Source: Rhodococcus sp. 1168 (GTDB lineage Bacteria > Actinomycetota > Actinomycetes > Mycobacteriales > Mycobacteriaceae). Taken from it: 64,000 bases of DNA. The notes beneath the pieces are model-generated. The model did not search any database and was not told where the DNA came from. It saw only the letters and a program-made list of their open reading frames with translations. The translations under genes and the position numbers were made by a program. Where the stretch lies: the NCBI RefSeq assembly GCF_002091955.1, contig NZ_MKKY01000059.1, positions 62,001 to 126,000 of the forward strand, in the 5' to 3' direction. Positions 26,184 to 36,470 of the stretch are shown in pieces (position 1 is the stretch's first letter; every line of letters starts with the position of its first letter).

Positions 26184-26972
26184 GTGTCTGCACCTACGAC
26201 AGTCGACTACCGAAATACAACCACTACCGCGAACTGGGGTTCGCGTGCCGCCCGGTTGAAGCTTTCAGGGATGCGTCGGCCCGTCGACGCATCATTCGGC
26301 CCGAAGTTCAGCCACTGCGAGGGATCTATGACTCTCGTTGCGGCAATGCCTTCTGCAGCGCCGGACCTCTGGACGAGGTATGTCGACGGTGCTTGGTCGT
26401 CGTACTCGCGCCACGGTGTGACGTGTGCTCTCGACATCGACGAAGTGGAATCGGGCGCGACGACAGCGTTGTTCTATGTCGTTCTCGGACCGGACGGGGA
26501 TATGCTCGGTGGTGTTCGGGCGCAGGGTCCTTATACCTATGTCGAGCAGTCGCATGTTCTGACCGAATGGGCGGACTCACCGGGGCTCGACGTGGTCAGA
26601 AGTCAACTCAGGACTCGACTTCCGCACGGAATCATCGAGATGAAGAGCGCATGGGTACGAGAAGGGGCGCCGGCACGGGTGATTTCGGGACTGTTGGCGC
26701 GAACGGCTCTGCCGACCATCGAACTGACGGGGAGCAGGTATTTGTTTGCAAGTGCTGCCGACCATGTACTTCGTCAATGGGAAACATCCGGAGGGCGAAT
26801 CGACACAACTGTGCCCGCTGCTGCGTATCCCAGCGATCAGTACCGCACTCGTTTGATGTGGTGGGATCGGGAGACCATTGCACGAGAAGCTCATGCAGAG
26901 GTCTGGGGCCTTATGGAAAGCGATGCGCGCGCATTGACCGGAAACGGTTATCACTCTTTTGCAGTCGCATAG
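26184..26972 (+). CDS. N-acyltransferase, FeeM-like GNAT fold
   Basis: A 262-residue protein. The C-terminal half has the look of N-acyl-amino-acid synthases/autoinducer-synthase-type GNATs: IIEMKSAWVREGAPARVISG, TIELTGSRYLFASAADHVLR, and the end-of-domain VPAAAYPSDQYRTRLMWWDR. FeeM proteins move an acyl chain from acyl carrier protein to an amine. GTG 26184 follows TAGGAG at 5-7 nt. The first 90 residues are less conserved. With an acyl-CoA/ACP ligase and a ThiF-like protein nearby, lipid-amide or modified peptide formation is possible. The family call is moderate and the substrate unknown. Confidence 0.65.
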   Translation: MSAPTTVDYRNTTTTANWGSRAARLKLSGMRRPVDASFGPKFSHCEGSMTLVAAMPSAAPDLWTRYVDGAWSSYSRHGVTCALDIDEVESGATTALFYVVLGPDGDMLGGVRAQGPYTYVEQSHVLTEWADSPGLDVVRSQLRTRLPHGIIEMKSAWVREGAPARVISGLLARTALPTIELTGSRYLFASAADHVLRQWETSGGRIDTTVPAAAYPSDQYRTRLMWWDRETIAREAHAEVWGLMESDARALTGNGYHSFAVA

Positions 26973-27000
26973 TGGACATCGACGCTCCGGCCGCGGGGAA

Positions 27001-28152
27001 CTATCTCCGAGGGGACAACGATTCATCGATCTGCCGCGTCGAGTTCCATGTGACCATAATCGTGCCGGCGTGGGACGCACGGTCACGGCCACTGGATTTG
27101 GCTACGTAGAGGGCGTTGTCCGCTGCGTGCATGAGCGTATCGATGACTTGCTCGACGTGGGGACTCTCGAAATCCCCGTTGATACTGAGCCTGGGATCGA
27201 GGACAGCGCGGACGTCGGCCGTCACCGATCCGATACTGACGGTGACCTCGCATTCGGAGCGGACCCGTTCCAAAATGTTCGATTCGAAACAACGATTTTC
27301 GGTAAGGGGGGTCAATACCAGAAATTCTTCGCCACCGATGCGAGAGACGATCGTTCCTTTCGATCCTGTCTCCTCGGTTGCATGAACGAGGGCATCAGCA
27401 ATAGTCACGAGTATGAGATCGCCTGCAGCGTGGCCATGACTGTCGTTCACGGCCTTGAAATGGTCGATGTCGATGACATGGGCGGACAACTGGCTGCGGC
27501 TGTCGCACGTCCGGTCGAGCAACGCTTCGACCTGTGTCATCATGCCGCGGCGATTGAGCAGACCCGTGAGCGGATCGGTGTTCGCCAAGACATTGAGGCG
27601 CTTGTTGACGGTGAGTAGAGACCGGCGAAGCGTCGCGATCAGAATCACCGGCACCAGCACAGATGTTGCTCCCGCACCGATAGCGACGATAGTGACCGCA
27701 AAGCCTGAGGGCGACAGACTGACGAAAGACAACCACGTCGCCATTGCCACCGAACCTGCGGTGAGCGCAGTAGTCATGCGGGGCGATGAACCGGAGGCTG
27801 CAATTGCAGGTACAACGGCAAGCAGCGACGTCACTGCCCGCGTACCGGCGGGATCGGCGATGAGGTAAGCCGAAATTGCGACGCCGATCATGCCTCCTGC
27901 ACCGAGGGCAGCGAACTGCCCATCTGTCAGTTTGCCGATCTGCGCGGCGTACAGCACGGTAATCGCGGTGAAAACGACGATCGCAGTCAGAAGGGGTAGC
28001 GCACCCTCGCGAAGGAACGATGGTGAGATCAGCGCAATTGCCAGTAGCGGCAGCGCCCCAGAGGCGCTCGTGATCACCATCGTTGTCCGCGTGTCGAATC
28101 GCGTCCAGAACGACTTCGATTCGGACTTGGTTCGGCGCAAGATGGCGCTCAT
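27001..28152 (-). CDS. Membrane-bound diguanylate cyclase (GGDEF)
   Basis: A 383-residue protein. Residues 25-180 hold five or six hydrophobic segments forming a membrane sensor domain. The C-terminal GGDEF domain has DPLTGLLNRRGM (193-204), DIDHFKAVNDSHGHAAGD with the metal-binding Asp, and the active GGEEF at 273-277. No RxxD I-site is seen five residues before it, so product inhibition may be absent. It makes cyclic di-GMP from GTP. No EAL domain is present. A GGDEF gene next to a MoeY-like gene parallels Rv1354c-Rv1355c in M. tuberculosis. Confidence 0.92.
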   Translation of the reverse strand: MSAILRRTKSESKSFWTRFDTRTTMVITSASGALPLLAIALISPSFLREGALPLLTAIVVFTAITVLYAAQIGKLTDGQFAALGAGGMIGVAISAYLIADPAGTRAVTSLLAVVPAIAASGSSPRMTTALTAGSVAMATWLSFVSLSPSGFAVTIVAIGAGATSVLVPVILIATLRRSLLTVNKRLNVLANTDPLTGLLNRRGMMTQVEALLDRTCDSRSQLSAHVIDIDHFKAVNDSHGHAAGDLILVTIADALVHATEETGSKGTIVSRIGGEEFLVLTPLTENRCFESNILERVRSECEVTVSIGSVTADVRAVLDPRLSINGDFESPHVEQVIDTLMHAADNALYVAKSSGRDRASHAGTIMVTWNSTRQIDESLSPRR

Positions 28153-28175
28153 GTATCAGTCGCGCTCATGTATCA
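28145..28175. repeat. Tandem 14-bp duplication spanning a start codon
   Basis: GCGCTCATGTATCA occurs at 28145-28158 and again at 28162-28175. The first copy contains the diguanylate cyclase ATG (28150-28152 on the minus strand). The upstream copy gives a second ATG in another frame that stops after six codons. Confidence 0.8.
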
Positions 28176-28284
28176 ATAGCCTCGGTTCGCCGCCGGATGT
28201 AGCCGACAGCATATCGCGGGACAGTCAGCCCGACGATCTTGATGCCCCGGCGCGGTGGACTTTTTCTATCGCCGTGATGGCAGG

Positions 28285-30357
28285 CTATGTCGCGAGCGGG
28301 GTTTGCGGCGAGGACTGAATCAGTAGACGCTTGATCACCTTGCCGGTAGCTGTCCGCGGAAGCTCGTCGAGAAACGTGACGTCGCGAGGCACCGAAAATC
28401 GGCTCAGCCGATTTCTGATGTAGAGACGAACCATGTCGTCGTCCAGTCCTGCGGTGCCGCGCATCACGACGAATGCGGCCAGTCTCTGACCGTATTCCTT
28501 GTCCGATACACCTACCACTGCGACCTCGCCGACCTGAGGAAGATGAGCAATCGCATCCTCGACAGGACCAGGAAAGACGTTCTCTCCACCTGAGATGATC
28601 ATCTCGTCGTCCCGCCCGCAAACGAACAATCGGTCATTGCAATCCAGGTAGCCCAGATCGCCGGTGTCCATCATGTCCGCCCCCAGGCCCGCTGTGACAG
28701 CAGGCGTAGCGCCGTTGGTGTATCCGTTGAACAGCATGTCGTTACCCACGAAAATTCTGCCGACGGAGCCGCGTGGAACCGGATCCCCTCCGCCGTCGAG
28801 AATGGCCAGAAGAGTTCCGAGCGGGGGTTTTCCGGCCGTCGTAGGCGCAGCTCTGAGATCGGCAGGCCCAGCGACCGTCGCCCACGACACCTCTGTAGAA
28901 CCGTAAAAGTTGTACAGAACGTCACCGAAGGTGTCCATGAAACGAGTGACCATGGATCCTGCCAGAACCGATCCGCTGCATGCGACTACCCGCAGACTCG
29001 AGGTGTCGTACCGCGCACGGACGTCTGCGGGCAACTCGAGGATGCGTTGGAGCATGATCGGCACCGCTATGACCGAGGTGCAACGATTCTCTGCAATCGC
29101 TCGCAAGCAGGATTCAGGTTCGAATCTGTCCTGCAACACAACCGTCGATCGCAGCGGTGTACTGAGCTGAAGTGCCGCGAGACCCCAGCTGTGGAACAGC
29201 GGGGCGGCGATCATCATTCTCTCGTTCACCCGCAGCGGCATCTTCGACAACATCGCCGCGATCGTTCCGAACCCCTTGGCTGTGGGGCGGAATGCGCCTT
29301 TGGGTGTTCCACTCGTTCCGGAGGTGAGAACCACCAGCGTTCCTGGGTGTTCGGGCCGAACGAATGTCGCGGACGGGGGTGCCACCAGCTGCTCGAGCAG
29401 ACGCCTGCCAGGCACGGTCGAGCGCGAGGAGAGGCTGATTCTTGGCACTTCCTGGGCCACATGCGAGACGATCGAGTCGAACTCGTCGTCGGCGAACAAT
29501 GCTTTCAGCTGATGGTGGTCGGCGATACTTTCGATCTGGCGTGCTGCCAGGCCGGTGTTCAACAGCACCACGTCTACCCCGAGCAATCCGCAGGCGACGG
29601 TGCATTCGGTCATCGCGATGTGATTGCGCGCCAGCACCCCGACGGTATCTCCGGAGCGCAGACCCATCGTGTACAGACCCGCAGCTATGCGGTGTGAGCG
29701 CTGATGTACTTCTGCGAACGTCCGAGTCCCTCGGTCGTCGATAAGTGCGATGGCGTCCGGTGATGTCGCCGCGGAGGCACCGAACCCGCCGCCCAGTGTG
29801 AAACCCCATCTGGACAACGAACTCAGTTGTCGAAATGCGAGATCTGGGCGTGCAGTGCGGATGACACCGGTTTTGTACATTGTCTTGGCGATATCGAGTT
29901 GCATGGTCCTGGGGTTGCCCGAACCGGAAAGAATAGAGGTCGGCTTCCCCGCCAGGTAGTCGGCAAGGTGCGCGAACCCTGTTCGCAACCAGTCGCATAC
30001 AACGCCGTTGCGGTCGGGAACAGGGGAGTACGCACCGTTCAGAGATGCTTTGAACACGGTCACGTCGACTGTGCATCGCCCGGGGGAAACCTCGGTGAGG
30101 TGGACGTTGACGAATCCACCGGAATCGAGATGAGTGATCGACATCGTCGTTCTCACATAATCGAGATCGAGCCTCAGAGCGTGATCGATACCGTCGGCCC
30201 TGGCCGTGAACGCTCCCGGAATCGACTCCGAGACCGGCAGGCAGGACTCGAGCCCCATGAAGAACCGGCAATACCATTCCGGCGCAGTCACGATTTCCCA
30301 GACTTGATCTTTCGAATGTTCGAAGTCGATGGTCACATCGATCACGTCGGACAACAT
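28285..30357 (-). CDS. SRPBCC domain fused to acyl-CoA synthetase (ANL superfamily)
   Basis: A 690-residue fusion. Residues 1-135 are an SRPBCC/START-like ligand-binding domain (MLSDVIDVTIDFEHSKDQVW, PEWYCRFFMGLESCLP). After a linker, residues about 190-690 form a complete adenylate-forming acyl-CoA synthetase: P-loop LTSGTSGTPKG at 344-354, YGSTEVS, MDTGDLGYLDCNDRLFVCGR, and the catalytic Lys in PRTATGKVIKR. Standalone ligases are about 500-560 residues, so the N-terminal domain is an unusual addition, perhaps presenting the substrate. ATG 30357 is supported by a GGGGGCGGA upstream. It lies downstream of the diiron enzyme gene on the same strand. Confidence 0.88.
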   Translation of the reverse strand: MLSDVIDVTIDFEHSKDQVWEIVTAPEWYCRFFMGLESCLPVSESIPGAFTARADGIDHALRLDLDYVRTTMSITHLDSGGFVNVHLTEVSPGRCTVDVTVFKASLNGAYSPVPDRNGVVCDWLRTGFAHLADYLAGKPTSILSGSGNPRTMQLDIAKTMYKTGVIRTARPDLAFRQLSSLSRWGFTLGGGFGASAATSPDAIALIDDRGTRTFAEVHQRSHRIAAGLYTMGLRSGDTVGVLARNHIAMTECTVACGLLGVDVVLLNTGLAARQIESIADHHQLKALFADDEFDSIVSHVAQEVPRISLSSRSTVPGRRLLEQLVAPPSATFVRPEHPGTLVVLTSGTSGTPKGAFRPTAKGFGTIAAMLSKMPLRVNERMMIAAPLFHSWGLAALQLSTPLRSTVVLQDRFEPESCLRAIAENRCTSVIAVPIMLQRILELPADVRARYDTSSLRVVACSGSVLAGSMVTRFMDTFGDVLYNFYGSTEVSWATVAGPADLRAAPTTAGKPPLGTLLAILDGGGDPVPRGSVGRIFVGNDMLFNGYTNGATPAVTAGLGADMMDTGDLGYLDCNDRLFVCGRDDEMIISGGENVFPGPVEDAIAHLPQVGEVAVVGVSDKEYGQRLAAFVVMRGTAGLDDDMVRLYIRNRLSRFSVPRDVTFLDELPRTATGKVIKRLLIQSSPQTPLAT

Positions 30358-30475
30358 AGCTGTTCCGCCCCCAGTCAGACGTGCGCCCCACCAGTGCGGG
30401 GATTGCTTGATCCAAACCCAATATCGGATGGTAGACGGCAACGTGCACGCCTGAGCAGCGTTCGGGAAAGGTTTT

Positions 30476-31459
30476 TCAGATCAGGCTGGACGCGCCCGAG
30501 TGCCACGCCGTCAGTACTCGGTCACCCAGCGCAGCGTCGACGAAATCGAGTGCGCGCATCCCGAAGACGATGTCGGACTCGAGATGGGGTTCGGTACGAA
30601 TGAGGCCGCCGACGACGTCGTGACGCAATAGTTGCTCGTGCACGGCGTCTGCTTCGACGTGCTCGGCGTAGAACGCGATGCAGGCCTGCGGTGCAGCCAG
30701 CCGCTCGAGGCCGGTGACCAACCGCTGTGACCCGGGCGAGGACGTGATCTCAGTGGCAGCGAAGTGCCCGACCGTCGCGCCGCGCAGTCCCCGGTGCAGA
30801 CCGAAGAGTGACATCAAATTGACCCAGGCGAGCGTCTCGGCAGGCACTCGATCGGTATATCCGAGGTAAGTCGAATCAAGGTCCGCGGCATCCATGAGGT
30901 CTGCCCACAACTTCTGATGTACTCGCTCACCGCGCCCGCCGCCGTACTCGTCGAACTCGACCGCAACGTACGACGCTTTTGCCTGTCCGTGCAGCCGAGG
31001 GATCGCCCATGCGTGCGGGTCGGCTTCCTTGAGATGGTAGATCGACCGGTGAACGAAGTACTCGCGCATGTGTTCCCACGAACCTTCGTCGCGCAGATAC
31101 CAGGAAGGCCCGGTACCCGAAGAATGCGCTACGGACAAGTGCTCCATTTCGGCAGTCGCGTCGTCGCCTGGCTCGACGCTGTCGCGAAGATACGACATGA
31201 ACGACCCTTCCAAGCCTGCGCGGAATCGCAGCACATCCGGATCCCATTCCCAGCGGTCGTCGACTCCGGCGAAGCCTCGGTAGTGCAACTCGTAGCAGAT
31301 GGCCAACGCCACATGGAGGTCCCGAGACATCGGATCCACTCCACCGGCAGTAGGGGGCGCAGTTGTCGACTTACCGGTGATGAAGTCCATGACACCGGCC
31401 GACAAGGGGCCACAGGGTGCAGGTAGGGGAGGCGACGACACGAGTGCAGTACTTGTCAT
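30476..31459 (-). CDS. Heme-oxygenase-like diiron enzyme (iron-containing redox enzyme family)
   Basis: A 327-residue all-helical protein of the TENA/PqqC/heme-oxygenase-like diiron group, which includes UndA, BesC and SznF. Candidate metal ligands are Glu133 and His137 in REYFVHRSIYHLKEADPHAW, Glu145 and His149, Glu168 in VEFDEYGGG, and the hallmark HxxxDxxH at 267-274 (HVEADAVH). Such enzymes use O2 to desaturate, decarboxylate or N-oxygenate amino or fatty acids. It is the first gene of a probable unit with the SRPBCC-ligase, which could supply or consume an activated acyl substrate. The exact reaction is unknown. The ATG is at 31459. Confidence 0.85.
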   Translation of the reverse strand: MTSTALVSSPPLPAPCGPLSAGVMDFITGKSTTAPPTAGGVDPMSRDLHVALAICYELHYRGFAGVDDRWEWDPDVLRFRAGLEGSFMSYLRDSVEPGDDATAEMEHLSVAHSSGTGPSWYLRDEGSWEHMREYFVHRSIYHLKEADPHAWAIPRLHGQAKASYVAVEFDEYGGGRGERVHQKLWADLMDAADLDSTYLGYTDRVPAETLAWVNLMSLFGLHRGLRGATVGHFAATEITSSPGSQRLVTGLERLAAPQACIAFYAEHVEADAVHEQLLRHDVVGGLIRTEPHLESDIVFGMRALDFVDAALGDRVLTAWHSGASSLI

Positions 31460-31486
31460 CGGTCCTGTCTACCCCTTCCGGCCGAA

Positions 31487-31522
31487 GCCAATCTCCTCTC
31501 GGGCGTCAGAGAGGAGATTGGC
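31487..31522. terminator. Hairpin downstream of katG
   Basis: A perfect 14-bp stem: GCCAATCTCCTCTC (31487-31500) with GAGAGGAGATTGGC (31509-31522), 8-nt loop. It lies 61 nt after the katG stop and 28 nt before the diiron enzyme start. There is no long T tract; it is most simply the katG terminator, but attenuation of the next gene is possible. Confidence 0.6.
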
Positions 31523-31583
31523 GAGGGCACAGGCCGCCCGCCACAACGGTTGACCTGCTGCGTCGGACGGACGATCATTCTGC

Positions 31584-33851
<2,268 letters not shown>

Positions 33852-34295
33852 TCATGAATGTGATCGTGAACTCTGTGGGGACTTGCAATCGGGGCAGATG
33901 CCCCAGAACACGACCTCGGCTTCGGATACCGCGAATCCCCGAGTGTCGGACGCGGTGAGACACGGAGCCGATCCGACCGTGCAATCGACGTCGGAAATGG
34001 CCCCGCACGAGGTGCACACGAGGTGGTGGTGGTTGTCGCCGACTCTGGACTCGTACCGCGCGACGGAACCGGCGGGTTGGATGCGTCGAACGAGCTGTGC
34101 GGCCGTCAATGCGCTGAGCACGTCGTAGACGGCCTGTCTCGAGACGACCGGCAGTACAGCGCGAACTACGGCATGGATGGACTCGGTGTCCGAGTGCGGG
34201 TACGTGTGCACCGCGTCGAGTACTTCGATGCGAGGGCGCGTGACACGAAGTGCTGCATCGCGCAACATCTCCCGGTAGTGGGCCCTCGAGGTCAC
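33852..34295 (-). CDS. furA: Fur-family regulator FurA
   Basis: A 147-residue Fur protein and the redox/iron-sensing repressor of katG. The winged helix contains MLRDAALRVTRPRIEVLDAV and VSRQAVYDVLSALTAAQLVR, and the His-rich metal site is SRVGDNHHHLVCTSCGAISD. A second CxxC (CPDC) near the C terminus completes a structural zinc site. GTG 34295 fits the length of FurA proteins; an upstream TTG at 34331 lies inside the operator-like palindrome and is rejected. It is co-transcribed with katG. Confidence 0.93.
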   Translation of the reverse strand: MTSRAHYREMLRDAALRVTRPRIEVLDAVHTYPHSDTESIHAVVRAVLPVVSRQAVYDVLSALTAAQLVRRIQPAGSVARYESRVGDNHHHLVCTSCGAISDVDCTVGSAPCLTASDTRGFAVSEAEVVFWGICPDCKSPQSSRSHS

Positions 34296-34317
34296 CCCTG
34301 TGATACGACTCTCATTT

Positions 34318-34332
34318 CTTGAACAAGTCAAG
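34318..34332. promoter_or_regulatory. Palindrome upstream of furA, probable FurA operator
   Basis: CTTGA-N5-TCAAG, 23-37 nt upstream of the furA start, in an AT-rich stretch. FurA is known to autorepress from a site immediately upstream of furA in mycobacteria and streptomycetes. Assignment here rests on position and symmetry. Confidence 0.5.
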
Positions 34333-34423
34333 TATTCGCCCGATGGTTCGAAGCCTCCGTCGATCTCGAACTCGTGGTAGACAGATCGCGTTCGGTTGAG
34401 CGTTCGAGGTCGGGTGGTCGGAG

Positions 34424-35353
34424 ATGGTGGGCAACAGTAGCGTGTGGTCGCGCCCGAACCAATCGATGCGCCCGTCGTCGATCGTCAGCGTCCTGTTCGT
34501 TCTCGGCATGGTGACCAGTTGGCTTTTGCTGTACTCGGTCAGCATTCTCGGTGCGCTGTGGAGAATGCGGGAGCCCAACGCGCCGGCCCCAGTGCTGAGC
34601 GTGTCGGATCAACGTGCCGACCTTGTTGTGCTGGCGGTCCAAATGTCGTTGGGGTTCATAGCCATCGGGCTGACACTCCTCCTACGACGACGTACTCTCG
34701 CCGCAGTGTTGCCCGAGCGCCGCGGAACCGCTCTCGATGCGTCCATCGCATGGTGCGCGGCCATCGCAGGTGCATCAGCGGTCGTGTTGGTTCTCGGCCA
34801 GCTAGGTCTCGTGCGGTTCGACTTCTCGGTGCCGGCGGTGGTGGCGTCCCCATGGTTGGCGGTTGCTTCGGCGTTGGCCACCGGGTTGCGTGAAGAGCCA
34901 CTCCTAGCGGCGCTGCCCGTTCTCCTTCTTGCGGGTCGTTTGCCGATCGGATGGATTATGGTTCTCGCCGCCACCATGCGGGGCCTGCTCTACGTTTACC
35001 CCGGCTTCGGGGGGTTCGTGTGGGCGTTCCTATGGGGCGCAGCCGCGGTGTGGGTCTACTTCCGGTTCCGAAGACTGTGGGTCCTCATACTTCTCCACGG
35101 TCTGGTGATGAACATGCAAGCGCTCGACCGTGTCATCTCCGACGACAACGCAGCGACCATTTTGCAATGGTGCAACATACTGGTCCTTTTCGGTGCGTTG
35201 CTGTATTGGCTCGTACCTCGTGCGCTCGACGCGGTGCTGCCGGGCGAATCGGAGACCCCGTCCGTCGACGGACACACCGGCTCGGACGCGGTCGCCGTGC
35301 ACGACGTTCCGCCGACAGTGCAGCTTCCCACCGAAGATGCAGACAGAGTGTGA
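34424..35353 (+). CDS. CPBP/CAAX-like intramembrane protein, divergent active site
   Basis: A 309-residue membrane protein with about eight hydrophobic segments. GLREEPLLAALPVLLLAGR and LLHGLVMN resemble the CPBP intramembrane protease motifs EExxxR and HxxxN, but the expected Arg after the Glu pair is Ala, so catalysis is doubtful. The C-terminal 45 residues are polar and acidic. ATG 34424 follows GGAG closely. Function unknown. It is divergent from furA and followed by a small glycine-rich protein. Confidence 0.65.
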   Translation: MVGNSSVWSRPNQSMRPSSIVSVLFVLGMVTSWLLLYSVSILGALWRMREPNAPAPVLSVSDQRADLVVLAVQMSLGFIAIGLTLLLRRRTLAAVLPERRGTALDASIAWCAAIAGASAVVLVLGQLGLVRFDFSVPAVVASPWLAVASALATGLREEPLLAALPVLLLAGRLPIGWIMVLAATMRGLLYVYPGFGGFVWAFLWGAAAVWVYFRFRRLWVLILLHGLVMNMQALDRVISDDNAATILQWCNILVLFGALLYWLVPRALDAVLPGESETPSVDGHTGSDAVAVHDVPPTVQLPTEDADRV

Positions 35354-35390
35354 CCGGTCGAGCGATCGAAAGAGATTGTGGGATATGGCA

Positions 35391-35621
35391 ATGAGCACAA
35401 GGCGATCAGCCCGACGCCTCGGTGAGTCGTTGCCTGGCATCGGTATATGTATGGGCGCCGGGGTAGGTATCACTATCGGCGTCGCCGTCGGCGGCGCGCC
35501 CGGTATAGCGGTCGGAATCGTTGTGGGCGCAGGTCTGGGACTGGTTGGGGGGTCGATCGCGTCGTTATGTGGACCCGGTATTCGTGCGAGAGCTCGGCGT
35601 CGCGCGATGAGTAGGATGTAG
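35391..35621 (+). CDS. Glycine-zipper small membrane protein
   Basis: A 76-residue protein: a basic start (MSTRRSARRLGE), then about 45 residues dominated by Gly, Ala, Val and Ile with repeated GxxxG spacing (IGICMGAGVGITIGVAVGGA, GIVVGAGLGLVGGSIA), then a basic tail (RARARRR). This pattern suggests two close-packed membrane helices. ATG 35391 with GGGA 9 nt upstream is preferred over ATG 35385. No named function. Confidence 0.7.
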   Translation: MSTRRSARRLGESLPGIGICMGAGVGITIGVAVGGAPGIAVGIVVGAGLGLVGGSIASLCGPGIRARARRRAMSRM

Positions 35622-35654
35622 CAACCGTTCCGCACACCGACCGAGGAGTTGTCG

Positions 35655-35786
35655 ATGCCCGAGTTCGACCAGCAGGTCGTCGCGGCGTTCGGCATCCATT
35701 GTGGCGTTTCCGGTGGTCGATCCAGCGGCGAAGTTCTGTGCAACGTTCGCGTAGTGAAATCCGTCCCGACATGGATTCTGTCGTGA
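35655..35786 (+). CDS. Possible small ORF (43 aa) overlapping the NUDIX gene start
   Basis: ATG 35655 has GAGGAG at 6-7 nt, a better Shine-Dalgarno sequence than the NUDIX gene itself. The 43-residue product starts MPEFDQQVVAAFGIHCGVSG and ends 14 nt inside the NUDIX frame (stop TGA 35784-35786), so it may couple translation of the NUDIX start at 35771. No family is recognised. It may be a leader peptide or chance. Confidence 0.35.
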   Translation: MPEFDQQVVAAFGIHCGVSGGRSSGEVLCNVRVVKSVPTWILS

Positions 35787-36397
35787 TCGCGGCCGAACGG
35801 CTGGAACGTTCGTCGATCGTGTCCGCATTGTCGGAATTCGATTCTCAGCGGATGGCGGTCGGCGACATGCGAACAGCCGCTGTGGCGATAGCTATCGGTG
35901 GTGAACCGAACCGACGACGGATGCTTCTCACCATGCGTCCCTCGCGTCTGCGAGCTCATCCGGGGCAGTTCGCCTTGCCAGGAGGTGGCATCGACCCGGG
36001 GGAGTCGGCGGAGGACGCTTGCCTGCGTGAACTAGGCGAGGAGCTGAACCTGCATGTTTCTCCGCAGGACATCCTTGGCCGGCTCGACGATTACAGCACT
36101 CGATCGGGGTATGTGATCACGCCTTTCGTCGTGTGGGTGGGCGATACGTTGAAGCAGGTCGTGCCGAACGTGGTCGAGGTAGAGATGGTGTACGAGGTCG
36201 ACGCTTCGGAGATCGATACAGACCCGAGGTTCGTGGCGATCCCAGAATCGGACCGGCCCGTGATCCAGTGGCCGTTCCGAGATTCGCTGGTACACGCCCC
36301 GACCGGTGCAGTCGTTCACCAGTTCCGCGAAGTCGTTTTCCATCGGCGTCACACTCGCGTGGCAGACTTCGAGCAACCGGTGTTCGCGTGGCGGTGA
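35771..36397 (+). CDS. NUDIX hydrolase, CoA pyrophosphatase (NudL)-like
   Basis: A 208-residue NUDIX protein. The Nudix box is GGGIDPGESAEDACLRELGE followed by ELNL, with all catalytic Glu present, preceded by RLRAHPGQFALPGG as in the NudL/NUDT7 CoA-diphosphatase group. It probably cleaves CoA or acyl-CoA into phosphopantetheine and adenosine 3',5'-bisphosphate. The C-terminal domain (WPFRDSLVHAPTGAVVHQFR) is longer than in minimal NUDIX proteins. ATG 35771 has a weak Shine-Dalgarno sequence and may be coupled to the upstream ORF. Confidence 0.85.
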   Translation: MDSVVIAAERLERSSIVSALSEFDSQRMAVGDMRTAAVAIAIGGEPNRRRMLLTMRPSRLRAHPGQFALPGGGIDPGESAEDACLRELGEELNLHVSPQDILGRLDDYSTRSGYVITPFVVWVGDTLKQVVPNVVEVEMVYEVDASEIDTDPRFVAIPESDRPVIQWPFRDSLVHAPTGAVVHQFREVVFHRRHTRVADFEQPVFAWR

Positions 36398-36470
36398 CTT
36401 TTCACCCCGCGTGTGGGTACCAGTCCGGCCTCAATCAGGGCGTCGACGACAAAGGATCGAGGTGTGGGTG

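Noticed and set aside
25856..27109. A 417-codon plus-strand frame across the FeeM-like gene
   Set aside because: It has Cys/Arg-rich shadow composition and no Shine-Dalgarno sequence, while the overlapping frame has one and shows family motifs.
29114..30448. A 444-codon minus-strand frame overlapping the SRPBCC-ligase gene
   Set aside because: Arg-rich shadow of the ligase frame with no recognisable domain.
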